This document shows positions 1 through 11,039 of a stretch of 64,000 nt of DNA, piece after piece (position 1 is the first letter of the stretch; each line of letters starts with the position of its first letter). The notes beneath the pieces are model-generated. The model saw only the letters and a list, made by a program, of their open reading frames with translations. It was not told where the DNA came from and did no database searches. The position numbers were made by a program, and so were the translations under genes. This stretch comes from Diphasiastrum complanatum (lineage: Eukaryota; Streptophyta; Lycopodiopsida; Lycopodiales; Lycopodiaceae): assembly GCA_029204225.1 (NCBI GenBank), contig MU832260.1:16493-80492 (forward strand), read 5' to 3'.

Positions 1-1120
1 TCAAACCTAAACATGTAGGCATCACATAGTTGGTACTTCAGGACTAAGAATCACGCTAAATATGAAACTTCCTTTGATTTACTTCACATTCATGACAACC
101 TACAAGTTTGTTCTCTTTGTATTTGGAGGAGAAGTATTAAATGGCATAATTGTACACTTTACATTGTTAAGTTACATGAGAGTAATAAATACCTTACAAT
201 TTGTAAGGTTAGTTTCTTTTTTTGAAAAGTCTCATAAATGCCTTATAATATTGTAAGGTTAATTGACTAGTTTTGGCTAATCACATCATGTATTTGTTGT
301 TGTTTTGGAAAACCGGACATGGGCATCAATATGAGACTTACTATTTTTGAAAAGTCGACCCAACCTTCGAATTTTAAAATGTAGAAAGGTTTACAAGAAG
401 GACTCAAACGATTGTTACGGGCCTTCCCCTATACTGATATATGAATCAAATAAGACACAGCTTAATAAAAGAATGTAAACTCAATAACATATATTCTTGG
501 TTCTTGATGTTCTTGTAAGTGGAGCATTGAACTGTGGTAATTATGACTACCACTATCTATAGCAAGTGGCAAGACTAGCCATTAAAAAATAGAAATTACT
601 AAAGTTACGATTGAATGGCTTGTCTAGTCGATAATACACAAATGATTGTCGTAGGCAAATATCATTGTTTGAGTATGTGGCTTCGCTAACATGAATTGAC
701 TTGTTCTGGTTTCAATGTAATGAAAACCCAATATTGGATTCTTTTTTATATCCATGTGGATATTAGAATCTCAAAAAATGGCTAAATTTAACTATAGTAT
801 TATACTAAAGTACTGCAAATGTGCATTAAAGAAAAACTTCAAACCTTTCCAATATGAGCTTGCTTGCTAGGTTCCAAGTCCGTGACAAGAAGTCCCTACA
901 ACCTACATATCAGCCAAATAATTACCATGAAAAGTCATGTCTCCAAAAAAGCTATATAGAATTACACCAAAAAAAAAACTTTTAACTATTTACATAGAAT
1001 ATAAAAACACATTGTGTTTTCTGGTGAGTAAAAATTTTAACAAACGTCTTGTGATTTTTAAAGTAAAGCTTAGCAACGTTTGAAATACACATCACTTTAA
1101 ATCATACTACCTCACTGCAC
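1..1120. other. AT-rich stretch, no gene recognised
   Basis: Both strands were read. The only open frames are short, lack any recognisable motif and sit in AT-rich sequence. No LTR end, primer-binding site or RNA gene was seen. Confidence 0.6.
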
Positions 1121-1124
1121 AAAG

Positions 1125-2215
1125 AAACGGTCGTGCAAAGTCTATGTCTGACGGACCATGAATTGGTCGAAATAAGTTGAAACATGCCGAAACATCGGAT
1201 GGAAGGTGGCCACAGGTTCATGCATTTGATACGAACACAAGTGATCCTCCACTGCTAAAAAACGGTTTTTTTTTGCCTGAAAACAAGCTTTGTGCCAGAA
1301 AATAAGCTATTAGGGCATATAAAATGGACTAGTTTCTCACCTTCCCGAATAGTGGTCCACTATAGTCGAGAACAATTTCGCTTTACCTAGCAATTTGTTT
1401 CTGCCAGTGGGCAACGTCGAGACAAACCCATAGGAACAACCTACACCTTGAACGAAATAGAGAAACGGTCATATTAAGTCTAGACCCAAGAAGGGCTTCA
1501 AGAAAACTAGTCTTGTCAGACCAAGAATTAGTTGAAATCAATTGGTACATGCCAAAACATCGGACGAAAGATGGCCACAAATCTGTGTGAGCGATACGAA
1601 CAAATGGAACTCTTTGCTGCACAATTCTGACTTCGTTTGTCCAAAAACACCCTTCGTGCCAAAAAAGCACGCCATTAGGGCATGGGCATAGTCAATGGAC
1701 TAGTTTTCAACCTAGGTCATTTCCATGGCCCTAAAAGCGTTTTCCATAGGACGAACGATTATTTTGATCGAACGATGTAGAAATTGGGCATTAATGGCTC
1801 CATCGGGTCCGAATCGGGTTTGCAATCTTGGGGCCATAGAAATCCGGGTGATTCCGACCAGTTTCCGGAACCCAACAGGCCACTTGATTTCGAAGCCCTT
1901 TTTCGGGGCCAAATTTCGAACAGAGGTAACAAATGCTTGTATGCCCGTTCGACGTGCTTTCTATTCCCACAAGTTTCCCTCAGCGTTGCTGATTGGCCGA
2001 AACAGACAGCACGAGAAACTGACAACGTTTGGAGAAAATGGACCGTTTTACGAAAAATTGCCAAACTATAGCGTTTTCTCTTGGACGAATGATTATTTTG
2101 AGCCAATGATGTCAAAATTGGGCACGAATGGCTCCATCAGGTTTGTATCATATTTGCGAACTTTGGAACACCCCCGTCTTGAAATCCGGGCGATTCCAAC
2201 TAGTTTTTTCAATAC
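1125..2215. repeat. Nested duplicated repeat block
   Basis: Two direct copies of a unit of about 220-250 bp lie at about 1125-1342 and 1460-1712; both contain AAACGGTC, CCAAAACATCGGA-like and TTAGGGCAT words in the same order and end with GGACTAGTTT. A second unit is repeated at about 1740-1866 and 2080-2206, sharing ATTATTTTGA, AATTGGGCA, AATGGCTCCATC and AAATCCGGG. A segment at 1390-1440 also resembles the reverse complement of 1960-2010. Short open frames on both strands cross the block but show no domain, so they are probably by-products of the relatively GC-rich repeat. Origin unknown. Confidence 0.6.
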
Positions 2216-2279
2216 TATCTTTTATTTCCTTCAGATTTGTCTCCAAATGTATGCGTTTCTGTAGTTCTTTGTGACTAAT

Positions 2280-2535
2280 TATTTGCTTGATAATTCAATG
2301 CATTATTGTTTGGCTACATAATCACTGTAGTACTGATGATTTCAAAGTTAGTTACAATAAGATTGAATGTGATCTCTATCACTATTGTTTTGTTCGAAAT
2401 TGATAGGCGTATTCATGCATGGAGAAAGAGGAAGATAGTCTATTCTCTTGCGCACAATAAGTTTTCTTTCTTGTCATTCGAATTATTTTTATTCGAACCT
2501 TATTCCACCTATCTTTCACATACCTCTTTTCAACA
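2280..2535 (+). repeat. 3' part of the 5' LTR of Copia element A
   Basis: The stretch ends in CAACA immediately before a perfect TGGTATCAGAGC primer-binding site, as expected of the right end of a 5' LTR. The left boundary is not visible, and no second copy of this tail follows the 3' LTR start at 6618, so the pair is incomplete. Confidence 0.55.
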
Positions 2536-2589
2536 TGGTATCAGAGCAAGATCACTACTTCTTTATCTGAACCGACATGGTATCAGAGC
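2536..2589 (+). promoter_or_regulatory. Duplicated primer-binding site of element A
   Basis: TGGTATCAGAGC occurs at 2536-2547, directly after the LTR end, and again at 2578-2589. The motif is complementary to the 3' end of initiator methionine tRNA and primes minus-strand DNA synthesis in Copia elements. Two perfect sites 42 bp apart are unusual. Confidence 0.85.
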
Positions 2590-2783
2590 GTTGATTCTTC
2601 TTCGAGACATAATACTATCTCGATATCAGAGAGAAAGCTCTAATACTTGATATCTTTCACGGTATTAAATTGATATCATATTCTTCAGTTTCTTTCATTG
2701 TTTCAGTATTAGAGAATTGATTTCCTGTTGTTGGCATTACTACATCTTAGTGTTATCGGTACAATCGACAGAATAAATTCCAG

Positions 2784-5700
2784 ATGGATTCTCAAAGTAA
2801 AGCTGGTCTTATTGCAGACAAGCTGAATAGATCCAATTATCATTTGTGAAAATTTAAGATAAAGACTGGGACGTTGTTATAGGTATAGAAGTAAAACCTG
2901 AAGATGACACATAAGACTCAAAGTGAAAATTGAAGGATGGTAAAGCTTTCGCACTTATTATCCTCAATGTATCAAATACATAGATTGGACACATAGCTGA
3001 AGCTAAAACTTCAAAAGACGTTTGGGACATCCTGAACTCACTATATGACGTGAGGGACGTAACTACTAAGTTACATCTACGATGGAAATTCTTCACATTT
3101 AAGATGTCTGATGGTGATTTTCTTCAAAGTCACATTAACCAGTTTAAGAATCTCTTGCAATAGATGGTTGTTGTCGGATCAGTCATAGATGATCAAGATG
3201 CAATTATGACATTGCTTTCAAGCTTGTCCTCTACATATGAGAACGAGGTGATGATCATATCGACACACTCAGATTTAACTCTTACTAGAGTTATCACTAT
3301 GTTGCTACAAGTAGACAATAGAAGAAGTCAAGACACTTTGTCTATTTCCCCCTCTCAAGCTCTATATGTCAATAAAGGCTCTAAGCGACAGAAGCAGAAA
3401 AACTCCAAGAAGGCTGCAACGAATCAGAAGCTGACTCAAAGTCAAGTATAATCATCAAATTCACAGTCGAAGAAGAAGATTTTTTGTAGGTATTGCAAGT
3501 GCAATAACCATGAGATCAAGGATTGCCGAATTCTCCAAGCAAAGAATGAAGCCAAGCAACCTGATCAACAAGCAAACACAGTTTCCTCATCTCTACAGGT
3601 CGAAGTGAACGAAGGCGCATTCATGGTCAAAGACCAAAGTGCATTTTTGGATGATTCATGGTTTCTTGATTTTGGAGCATTTCAACACATGACCAATCAA
3701 CGTGAGATTTTCAACTCCTACACGCCTTATAACATGAAGAAATTTGTTCATCTTGGTGACAATAGTACTCACACTATTAAAGATAAATATTCTGTAAGAT
3801 TGCAATTCCAGCATGAGCAATTCAAACTATTATCAAAAGTATTATATGTTTCTAAACTCTCTACAAATATGTTATCAGTAAGTAGGATTACAGATTTAGT
3901 TCATAAGGTAGAATTCGAATATGATCAATGCAAAATTATTGATAGGAGTAATAAGATCCTTGCACTCGGCAAGAGGCAATGTTACTTATATAGATTTGCA
4001 CATTGTTATTATGAGTCTAGTCTAGCCTTGAAATCTCTGTTCTAGTCAATAAAGCATTACTATAGCATCATTGCTTAGGACACTTGAATTATGCATCTGT
4101 TTTGAACATGTCCAGACAATCCATGGTTCTTGATCTTGACTATCCTTCTGGTAAGGTCGATCTCCCTGTCTGTCATAGCTGCATCTTTGGAAAGCAGACT
4201 AGGATTCTTTTTAGATCAAACCATAGGCATGCAACAAAAGGTCTGTTAGATGTTCATACATATATATGTGGACCTATGCAAACTCCTTCATTCCTAAATA
4301 CAAAGTATTTCATTACTTTTATTGACAAATTCTCCAGAAGAACAACTATTTATATCATTAAACATAAATCATAGGCTTTCATCAAATTCAGACAATTCAA
4401 AGAGCATGCTGAGAATCAAACTGGCAAAGAATCAAAGCACTGAGGTCAGATGACGGGGAAGATACATCTCCACTGAATTCAAGGAGTATTGCCTTAACAA
4501 CGGCATTGAGCAACAATACATTATCTCCTATTCACCTCAGTCAAATGGTCTTGCTTAGAGAAAGAACATAACCTTAGTTGAATCGGCGAAGTGCATGTTA
4601 TCACATGCGACACTTCTGAAGTCCTTCTGGGCTGAAGTCATTTCAACAACAACCTATATTTAGAACACATGTCCTACTAAATGTCTCTCAGACAAAACAC
4701 CATTCGAAGCTTGGACAGGTACCAAACCTACGAGTTTTTGGATGTACTACTTTTGTGCAGATACATCGTGATCTCAGGAAGAAGCTCGCCTTCCAGAGTA
4801 TCAAATCTATTTTCATCAGCTACACTACTTCAGATCAAGCCTACAAGTTGTTCGATCCCATCGAGTTGAAGATATTCACTAGTTGGGATGTCATCTTCAT
4901 CGAAGATCAGACTTCAAAAGAAAAGGTAGTCTCCATGTAGCCAACCTGTCAAATTCTCCTGACATATTAAACTTTCAGGTTCCTCGGTTGACTATTCCCA
5001 TTGAAGGTCCAAGCTCTTCTACTTTTGACGAAAATCAATGACGAATCAGAAGATGATGATGTTGCAATTTAGCAACTACAATATTACCTTATCGAAACTA
5101 ATAAAACATCCTACCATTACCACTATGTCATTAGCACAAATATGATCAACTTCCTATATTACCTAGTAGATCTTCAAGAGCAAGCAAACCACCTAACCGG
5201 TATATCAACGAGTCTGCAGCCTACCTTGTTCAGGAACCGACGTTTGTCCAAGAGGCACTCAGTCAGCCTGATTCAGATCTCTGGAAATAAGCTATGGATA
5301 AAGAGTATTCATCTCTTATTAAGAACCAGACATGGATAATTGTCGAATTACATGCTAGCAGAAACGTAGTTGATTGCAAATGGATTTTCGAAGTCAAGTA
5401 CAATACAGATGGGAGCATCAACAAGAGAAAGGAACGACTTGTCGCCAGATGATTTTCTCAGGTATACAATGTCGATTACACTGAGACCTTCAGTCCAATA
5501 GTCAAGCATTCTTCTATTCGACTTTTTCTATCATTTGCCACTGTAGCAAATTTGGAAATACATTAAATGGATGTACAGAAAACATATATCAATGGAGTTA
5601 TCAAAGAAGACATTTACATGGTGCAACACGAAGATTATATTATCGAGGGTAAACACAATCGTGTGTGTAAACTCCATAAGGCACTTCATGGCTTGAAGCA

Positions 5701-6540
5701 ATCTACTCGAGCATGGTTTCAAAGGATCAATACTTTCCTTATTGATCACCATGACCGATCTGGGTGAAGCTCATTTCTGCCTTGGTATACAAATCCATAG
5801 AGACAGAAAACAGAAGTTGGTCTACATTACACAACAGAGGTACATCTACAACATGTTAGTCAGATATAATTTGATTAATTGCAGTTAGCTCTCTCACCAA
5901 TGGAGTCTCAAATTGTCAAAGGACCAGTGTCCCCAAACAATTCATGAGAAGCAACAGATGCGTGAGTATCCTTACCATTCTATTATAGGATCTCTTATGT
6001 ATGCCATGATCTGTACCAGACCAGACATAGCTTTTGCAGTCAGCTCTCTCAGTCAGTTTATGACAAATCCCGGTGTAGCACATTGGAAGGCTCTTATCAG
6101 AGTCATGAGCAAACTCAATTTACTCAGTGGTTACATAGATGCAAGTTGGGTAGGAGATCTAGACACTCGTAAATCCACTTCCAGATTTACATTCTTCCTC
6201 AACGATGGTCCAATTTCCTAGAACAGTCGCAAGCAATCTTCAATAGCTCTATCTTCCATTAAATCAGAGTATATCGCAGCCCCTCAAGCTACAAAGGAAG
6301 CAATTTGGTTGAGGAACTTACTCCGAAATATCGATCTGAATCAATATGCTCCGACGACATTATTTTTTGTGGTAATAGTGCCATTGCTTTATCAACCAAC
6401 CCTAGATTTCAATCTAGGAGTAAGCACATTGAACTGAAGTATCATTTCGTCAGAAGCAAAGTTCTCAACGAAGAGGTCAGATTACAGTACTGTAGAATGC
6501 AAGATATGACACAACAGATATTTTTACCAAAGCATTAAGT
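2784..6540 (+). pseudogene. Copia element A gag-pol, decayed
   Basis: The frame starts MDSQSKAGLIADKL and stops after about 20 codons; gag then continues with several stops. In order one sees a CCHC zinc knuckle (C-R-Y-C..H....C, about 3485-3528), a protease with L-D-F-G-A in place of L-D-S-G-A (about 3661-3690), integrase pieces (3900-4620, including the HSD-like DVHTYICGPM and TFIDKFSRR), an RT start (VDCKWIF, KALHGLKQS) and RNase H (YIDASWVGD; SKHIELKYHFVRSK to about 6538). The RT core between LIDH and MTDLGEAHF, where the catalytic YVDD should be, is deleted near 5748. The protease change, frameshifts and deletion make the copy inactive. Gag resembles that of element C (23389-24001). Confidence 0.9.
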
Positions 6541-6606
6541 TTGGAAGCACACAGAAGATTCTACGTAAGAATTAAGTTTGAAGGTCAAGGCATTCAAGGA
6601 TTCAGA

Positions 6607-6617
6607 TTAAGGGGGAG
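6607..6617 (+). promoter_or_regulatory. Polypurine tract of element A
   Basis: ATTAAGGGGGAG immediately precedes TGTTGG, the start of the 3' LTR. This tract primes plus-strand synthesis. It lies about 70 bp after the RNase H stop codon, the usual distance. Confidence 0.85.
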
Positions 6618-7086
6618 TGTTGGATTATTCTCCTTCTTACTAATCGACTAATCGGTTTTAATTTTCATCCATTGTTTATCCAATTTTGCGGATTTTCCCA
6701 TGTCTCTACACAATCTACAGATTTACAAGTGTTATTACACAGTCTGTAGAAATACATGGAGTTTTGATAATAGGGTCGTATTTTTTGCCTGTTAGGAATT
6801 ACGTATAAAAATGCAGTGTCGCCTTTTTTGCATTTTTCGCCTGTCTGGATTTGCGAGTAAATATGCAGAGTCGCATCTTTTGCATTTTTCAAAGTGCCTC
6901 AAACATTAAAAAAATGACTCTGGCAAAGTGTGGGGTACTAAATGAGATTTAAGGACACTGTCAAGTTTTTCGCAAAAAGCCAACATCGTCGCCTATGGCA
7001 GTTTTAGTTCATTTCTATAGAGTGACAATTTTAGTTCATTTATGCAGACAGAATGTTTACGGCCAATTCTCACCGCTTATCAGCAA
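6618..7086 (+). repeat. 3' LTR remnant of element A
   Basis: Begins TGTTGGATTATTCTCC after the polypurine tract; element C has an LTR starting TGTTGGATTTATTTCTC. Inside, at about 6780-6895, a unit is repeated twice (CGCCT...TTTGC.TTTTTC). The right end is not recognisable, and the sequence gives way to the broken end of element B near 7087, so this LTR is truncated or decayed. Confidence 0.6.
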
Positions 7087-9093
7087 TCAATTTCTAAGAA
7101 GGAACTGGATGAATGCCAACGAACACCAGCCAATTAGCAATCGCATTTGACGAATTCCATTGAGGTGTGTATGATGCAGTCTTTGTATGCATAATACCTC
7201 GATCAGTACAGAAAGTTTTGAATTCGTTTGGAATGTACTCGTCCATGATCTGTGTGAATTTGCTTCAACTTGTTGCATGTCTGCTTCTCAGCCCCATTCG
7301 TATACTCAACAAATTTCTCGAAAGCTTCTGATTTTGTACAAATAAAGTATACTATAGCGAACTTGCTGAAGTCATCAATAAACGTTATAAAGTATTTTGC
7401 ATCACCTAAAGACAATACTCCAAATGGTCCACAGATATCTGAATGTACAGTTTCCAGTACCTTGGTTGCTTTATAAACATCTTTACTGAAAGGTGTTCGA
7501 GTCATTTTGCCTTTAAGACAAGATTCGCAGGCAGTTCGAATATCTCGACTCTTGATTTCGACTCCTTCAATTCTCTGACTCTTGTTGGCTTGGTACAAGG
7601 CTTCCATGTTAATGTGATATAACCTCTTGTGCCACATAATATCTATCAATTTTTTAGTTTGATTTGCTTGTTCGACTCGAGTTCGAATGATCAAGTGATA
7701 CAAATTACCATCTCTGTTACCTTTATCAACTAGGTTATCAGAATCTTCATCGAACAATTTACAAGAGTCCCTTCTGAAGGTTACTGACATTCCTATGTCG
7801 ACTATCTTTGCTACGGATAGAAGATCTTTATCGAGAGTAGGAACATAGAGAACTTCCTCCAGTTTCTTGTCACCCTAATTTGTGTCTAACCACAATACAC
7901 CAGTTCCATCAACTACATGCTTAGAACCGTCTCCAAGTATAATGAATCTTGAATAATTCGTCTTCTTATACTCAGATAAAATTTGTTTCGAGAAAACAAA
8001 ATGTGACGTGGCTCTCGAATCAAGTACTACTTCTCGAATTTTCGAATTTGATGAACAACATAGATCAGCACAAACATATGCTGCTGAGTTTCATGTCGTC
8101 CTCTCTTCTGCTACTTTGGAGCATTCTGCCTTGTCTTCGACAAAATTTGAATCTGAAGGTTCGCTTTGATTCTGCTCCTTCTTGTTTTTGGGATTTTGAT
8201 AACAGTCTACTGCTGCATGACCCCGTTTATGACAATGAATACAATCAATCTTTGGATTCAACCAGCACTTGTCTTCTGTATGACCTGATCTTTTGCATCT
8301 GTTGCAAATCTTTCTATTGTTTTTCTAATTGTCGATCATTTGTATTGGATTCGTCTGAACAATTTCTATTCTTCTTAGATGACTCCCTCTTAGAATTAAA
8401 CTTCTTTGAAGTCTGAGTAAATAGATCTTTTTCTGAATCACCATTATCGTCATAGCGTTCGTGAGCTTCTACTTCCTCTTTGGCTCCATCTATCGCCTTT
8501 TGAAGTGTCATAGACAAATCTTTTGCCAGTAAAGTTCAAGTTGTGTGGAATGACCTGGGTAGGGCTCGAAGAAAATAGCTAAGTTGTTTTTTCTTTGAGA
8601 TTGCATTTTTGGTGCCGAAATTCTGCAAAGAAATAAACAGATCCTTTATCTTTCATACAAAAGTGGTCAGATCTTTGTCGTCCCATTGTAGGTAAGTCAA
8701 CTGGTCTTCCAAGAACATGATTTGATTACAAGATCGAGTCTCATTCTTGGTTTGCAATTCTTCCCACAATTCTTTCGCATTCGAAGTTGATGAAAGATCT
8801 AGCATTATGTTGTCATTCACTGAAGTCGCAATAATTGCTATAGTTTTGTCATTTTGCTCCTTCCATTCACGAAGTTCTTTGCCAAGAGTAATTGGCTTCT
8901 CTTTTGTTGGTTCTACCCATTGCCAAAGACCTTTGCCCTTCAGTATGAGTGAAGTTTTTAACTTCCTAATTAAATAATTCAAACCTTCTATATCGAAGAT
9001 CGTACTGATCTTAGATTGAATGTTGATGATCGAAGACATCTTCTAATCTTCCGAATAAGCTCCAGATAAGGTTTGTTGATGGATGTGAGAGGT
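7087..9093 (-). pseudogene. Copia element B gag-protease-integrase, 3'-truncated
   Basis: Read on the minus strand from the primer-binding site: gag starts MSSIINIQSKIS (9039) and carries a UBN2-type region (MFLEDQLTYLQWDDKDLTTF) followed by two CCHC knuckles in tandem (C-N-R-C..H....C and C-I-H-C..H....C, about 8330-8215). The protease motif reads L-D-S-R-A-T-S-H-F (8001-8030), with Arg where Gly is expected. Then come VLYVPTLDKDLLSVAK, the pre-integrase HHCC region (WHKRLYHIN, CESCLKGK) and the integrase core (HSDICGPF, TFIDDFSKF). The second catalytic Asp region is degraded (TDHGR for TDNGG). RT and RNase H are absent; the break abuts element A. Confidence 0.88.
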
Positions 9094-9105
9094 GCTCTGA
9101 TACCA
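9094..9105 (-). promoter_or_regulatory. Primer-binding site of element B
   Basis: GCTCTGATACCA on the plus strand is TGGTATCAGAGC on the minus strand. It is one base away from the LTR that begins at 9107. Confidence 0.9.
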
Positions 9106-9106
9106 C

Positions 9107-9734
9107 TGTAGGAAAAATACTAAGAATTCTCCTTTAGAGAACACAATGAAAGTTTGAATAAATCAAACTAATATCAGTGTCTTCAATCGTGTCTGAATTA
9201 TGGTCTATGTACTAATAGAGCAGTTTCTACTTTGATTGAATAAAGCATGCGGATTTAGGAGATATATGCGTGAGTGTGAGAGAGAATTTTAGATAATTAG
9301 AAACAACTGAGAAAAATCATCTGTTGAGAAACTTTGATCAATCGAATTTTTATAATGCTAATTCTGATTCATCTGTATACATCTCTTGCTGCCTTGTTGT
9401 TTCAATGAGTAAATGCACATGTATTTATAGTGTCACAAGATAGGTCTTTTGGCCTTCTTCCTCCTATAATAGTCGATCTAACCATTACGATGGTTGATAT
9501 TCAAAAAAACGTTCTGTTTCTAAACTCGAAAGGTTTTTGTTTGCGACAGTTTATTTGTCGAGACAATTTATTGTTCGAGTTTGAACAAGAATAAAAATGT
9601 TTCGTTTCGAGTTTCGAGTTTGAACAAGAATAAAATAAATGTTTCGAGTTCGAGTTTCAAGTTTCTCAGTCTTTGTCAATTATACTGTGCACTTTGTTGG
9701 TAGAACCGAGATTTGTCCGTTGAGGTGTTCTACA
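9107..9734 (-). repeat. Complete 5' LTR of element B (628 bp)
   Basis: On the minus strand the repeat starts TGTAGAACACCTCA and ends CCTACA, giving canonical TG..CA ends, and is followed by the primer-binding site. A second copy, cut short, lies on the plus strand at 28178-28545, and a diverged longer relative at 42811-43737. The middle is rich in TTCGAGTT / AACTCGAA words, giving local inverted repeats (about 9525-9665). Confidence 0.88.
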
Positions 9735-11039
9735 CTTCAACCATCTATACATTTGGTACTCCTATACAAAAAGTTGTGCATCATTGTGCTTGGTTAACCT
9801 TGCAAAGGAAGGGATATTGAAAATTCATATATGTACTCTACTTATCGACAAATTCAAGTCCCTCATTCTACGTTTCAAAGTATTTACATGTTACATTGGT
9901 CAGTGACAAGTGTTTATACATTTGCAACAAGATTGATGCTTATTATTGTCAAGATTGGGTCACTAGTTGTAAGGTTGTATCGCTATCGACGATCATCTTT
10001 AGTATATAGCTTTTGGAATTGCATTCATAAATGCTACTTGAGGACACATAAATCACATGGTTTTTCAAATTTTACAACAAACATCAATTTACGCATTTAG
10101 GTTTATTACTATATTTTAGTGCAAAATCATCATAGATTCATTTTTAGTGAGTCGTAACTACTCATTAGTTAGGGCTACATTAGTGACTTTAGTATCTCCT
10201 GACATCATGCACTATTGCACATTGTAAGTCCTTAGAAGTTGATATAGAAAAGGTAGTCGAAAGTGGGAATTAAGCTTATTGCTCCCAACTTGTTAATAAA
10301 CCTGTTGTAGGGTCGTAGATATAGCGTAAGCTGCCCTCTGCCTGTCAAGAAGGGTTAGATCCACAAGGATAGATCTCTAACTATGATAAGTTGCTATTCT
10401 ACCCAAAAACTAACTTTAACCATAAGTAAAGGTGAAATAGAGGAAAGAGAGAGAGTTAGAGGGAGGAAGCCCATTAGCTATTGCTTTAATCTAATGGAGA
10501 AGCATTAACAAGCTTAAATCAATGAAATAGCAAAGCATAGAAAACTAGAACGCTTCAATGAAAAAGCATTAGACACAAAGCAAAAGCTCATGAGGATGCT
10601 TGATTCCACAAAGTGGTAGAGTTTCCTCCTCTCTATTAGCATGTAAAATGGAGTATAAGAGGTGCGATTTTATTCTTGGGGAGGCCCTTGCCCCTTTGCT
10701 TCTATTGGCAACTTCATGGAAGGAAGTATTGACATCCTAACCCTTCAAAAGAAACACATCTAAATCTAAGGTGCACAAAGAATCACACTCCACCTACCAC
10801 CATTTTGACTTTGACTAGTGCTTAGGACTTAACAAAACTTAATCAACTTAGACTTTGGGCCTTTTTACATTATTTTGTTTACATGGCCCAAATCGAGTTT
10901 ATTCCATAAAACAACAATTTACATGTGCTCATTGGGCTATCAGCTTACGCAGCAGGATGCCATGACCCTCGCACCTATTTTTCTATTTATTGGCTAAATT
11001 TTATTTATTTACAAGAAATACCGTTAACAGGGCTCCTGA
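9735..11039. other. No gene recognised
   Basis: Both strands read. Short open frames only, with no domain, LTR end or primer-binding site. A purine-rich run occurs near 10440-10470. Confidence 0.55.

Noticed and set aside
1725-2264. 179-codon plus-strand open frame
   Set aside because: Covers the duplicated block and overlaps opposite-strand frames; no family motif.
2536-2547. TGGTATCAGAGC motifs as parts of tRNA genes
   Set aside because: No cloverleaf arms or internal promoter boxes surround them; each sits between an LTR end and a Copia gag, so they are primer-binding sites.
9831-10100. 89-codon open frame as a possible small gene
   Set aside because: No start context, motif or neighbouring exons; not supported.
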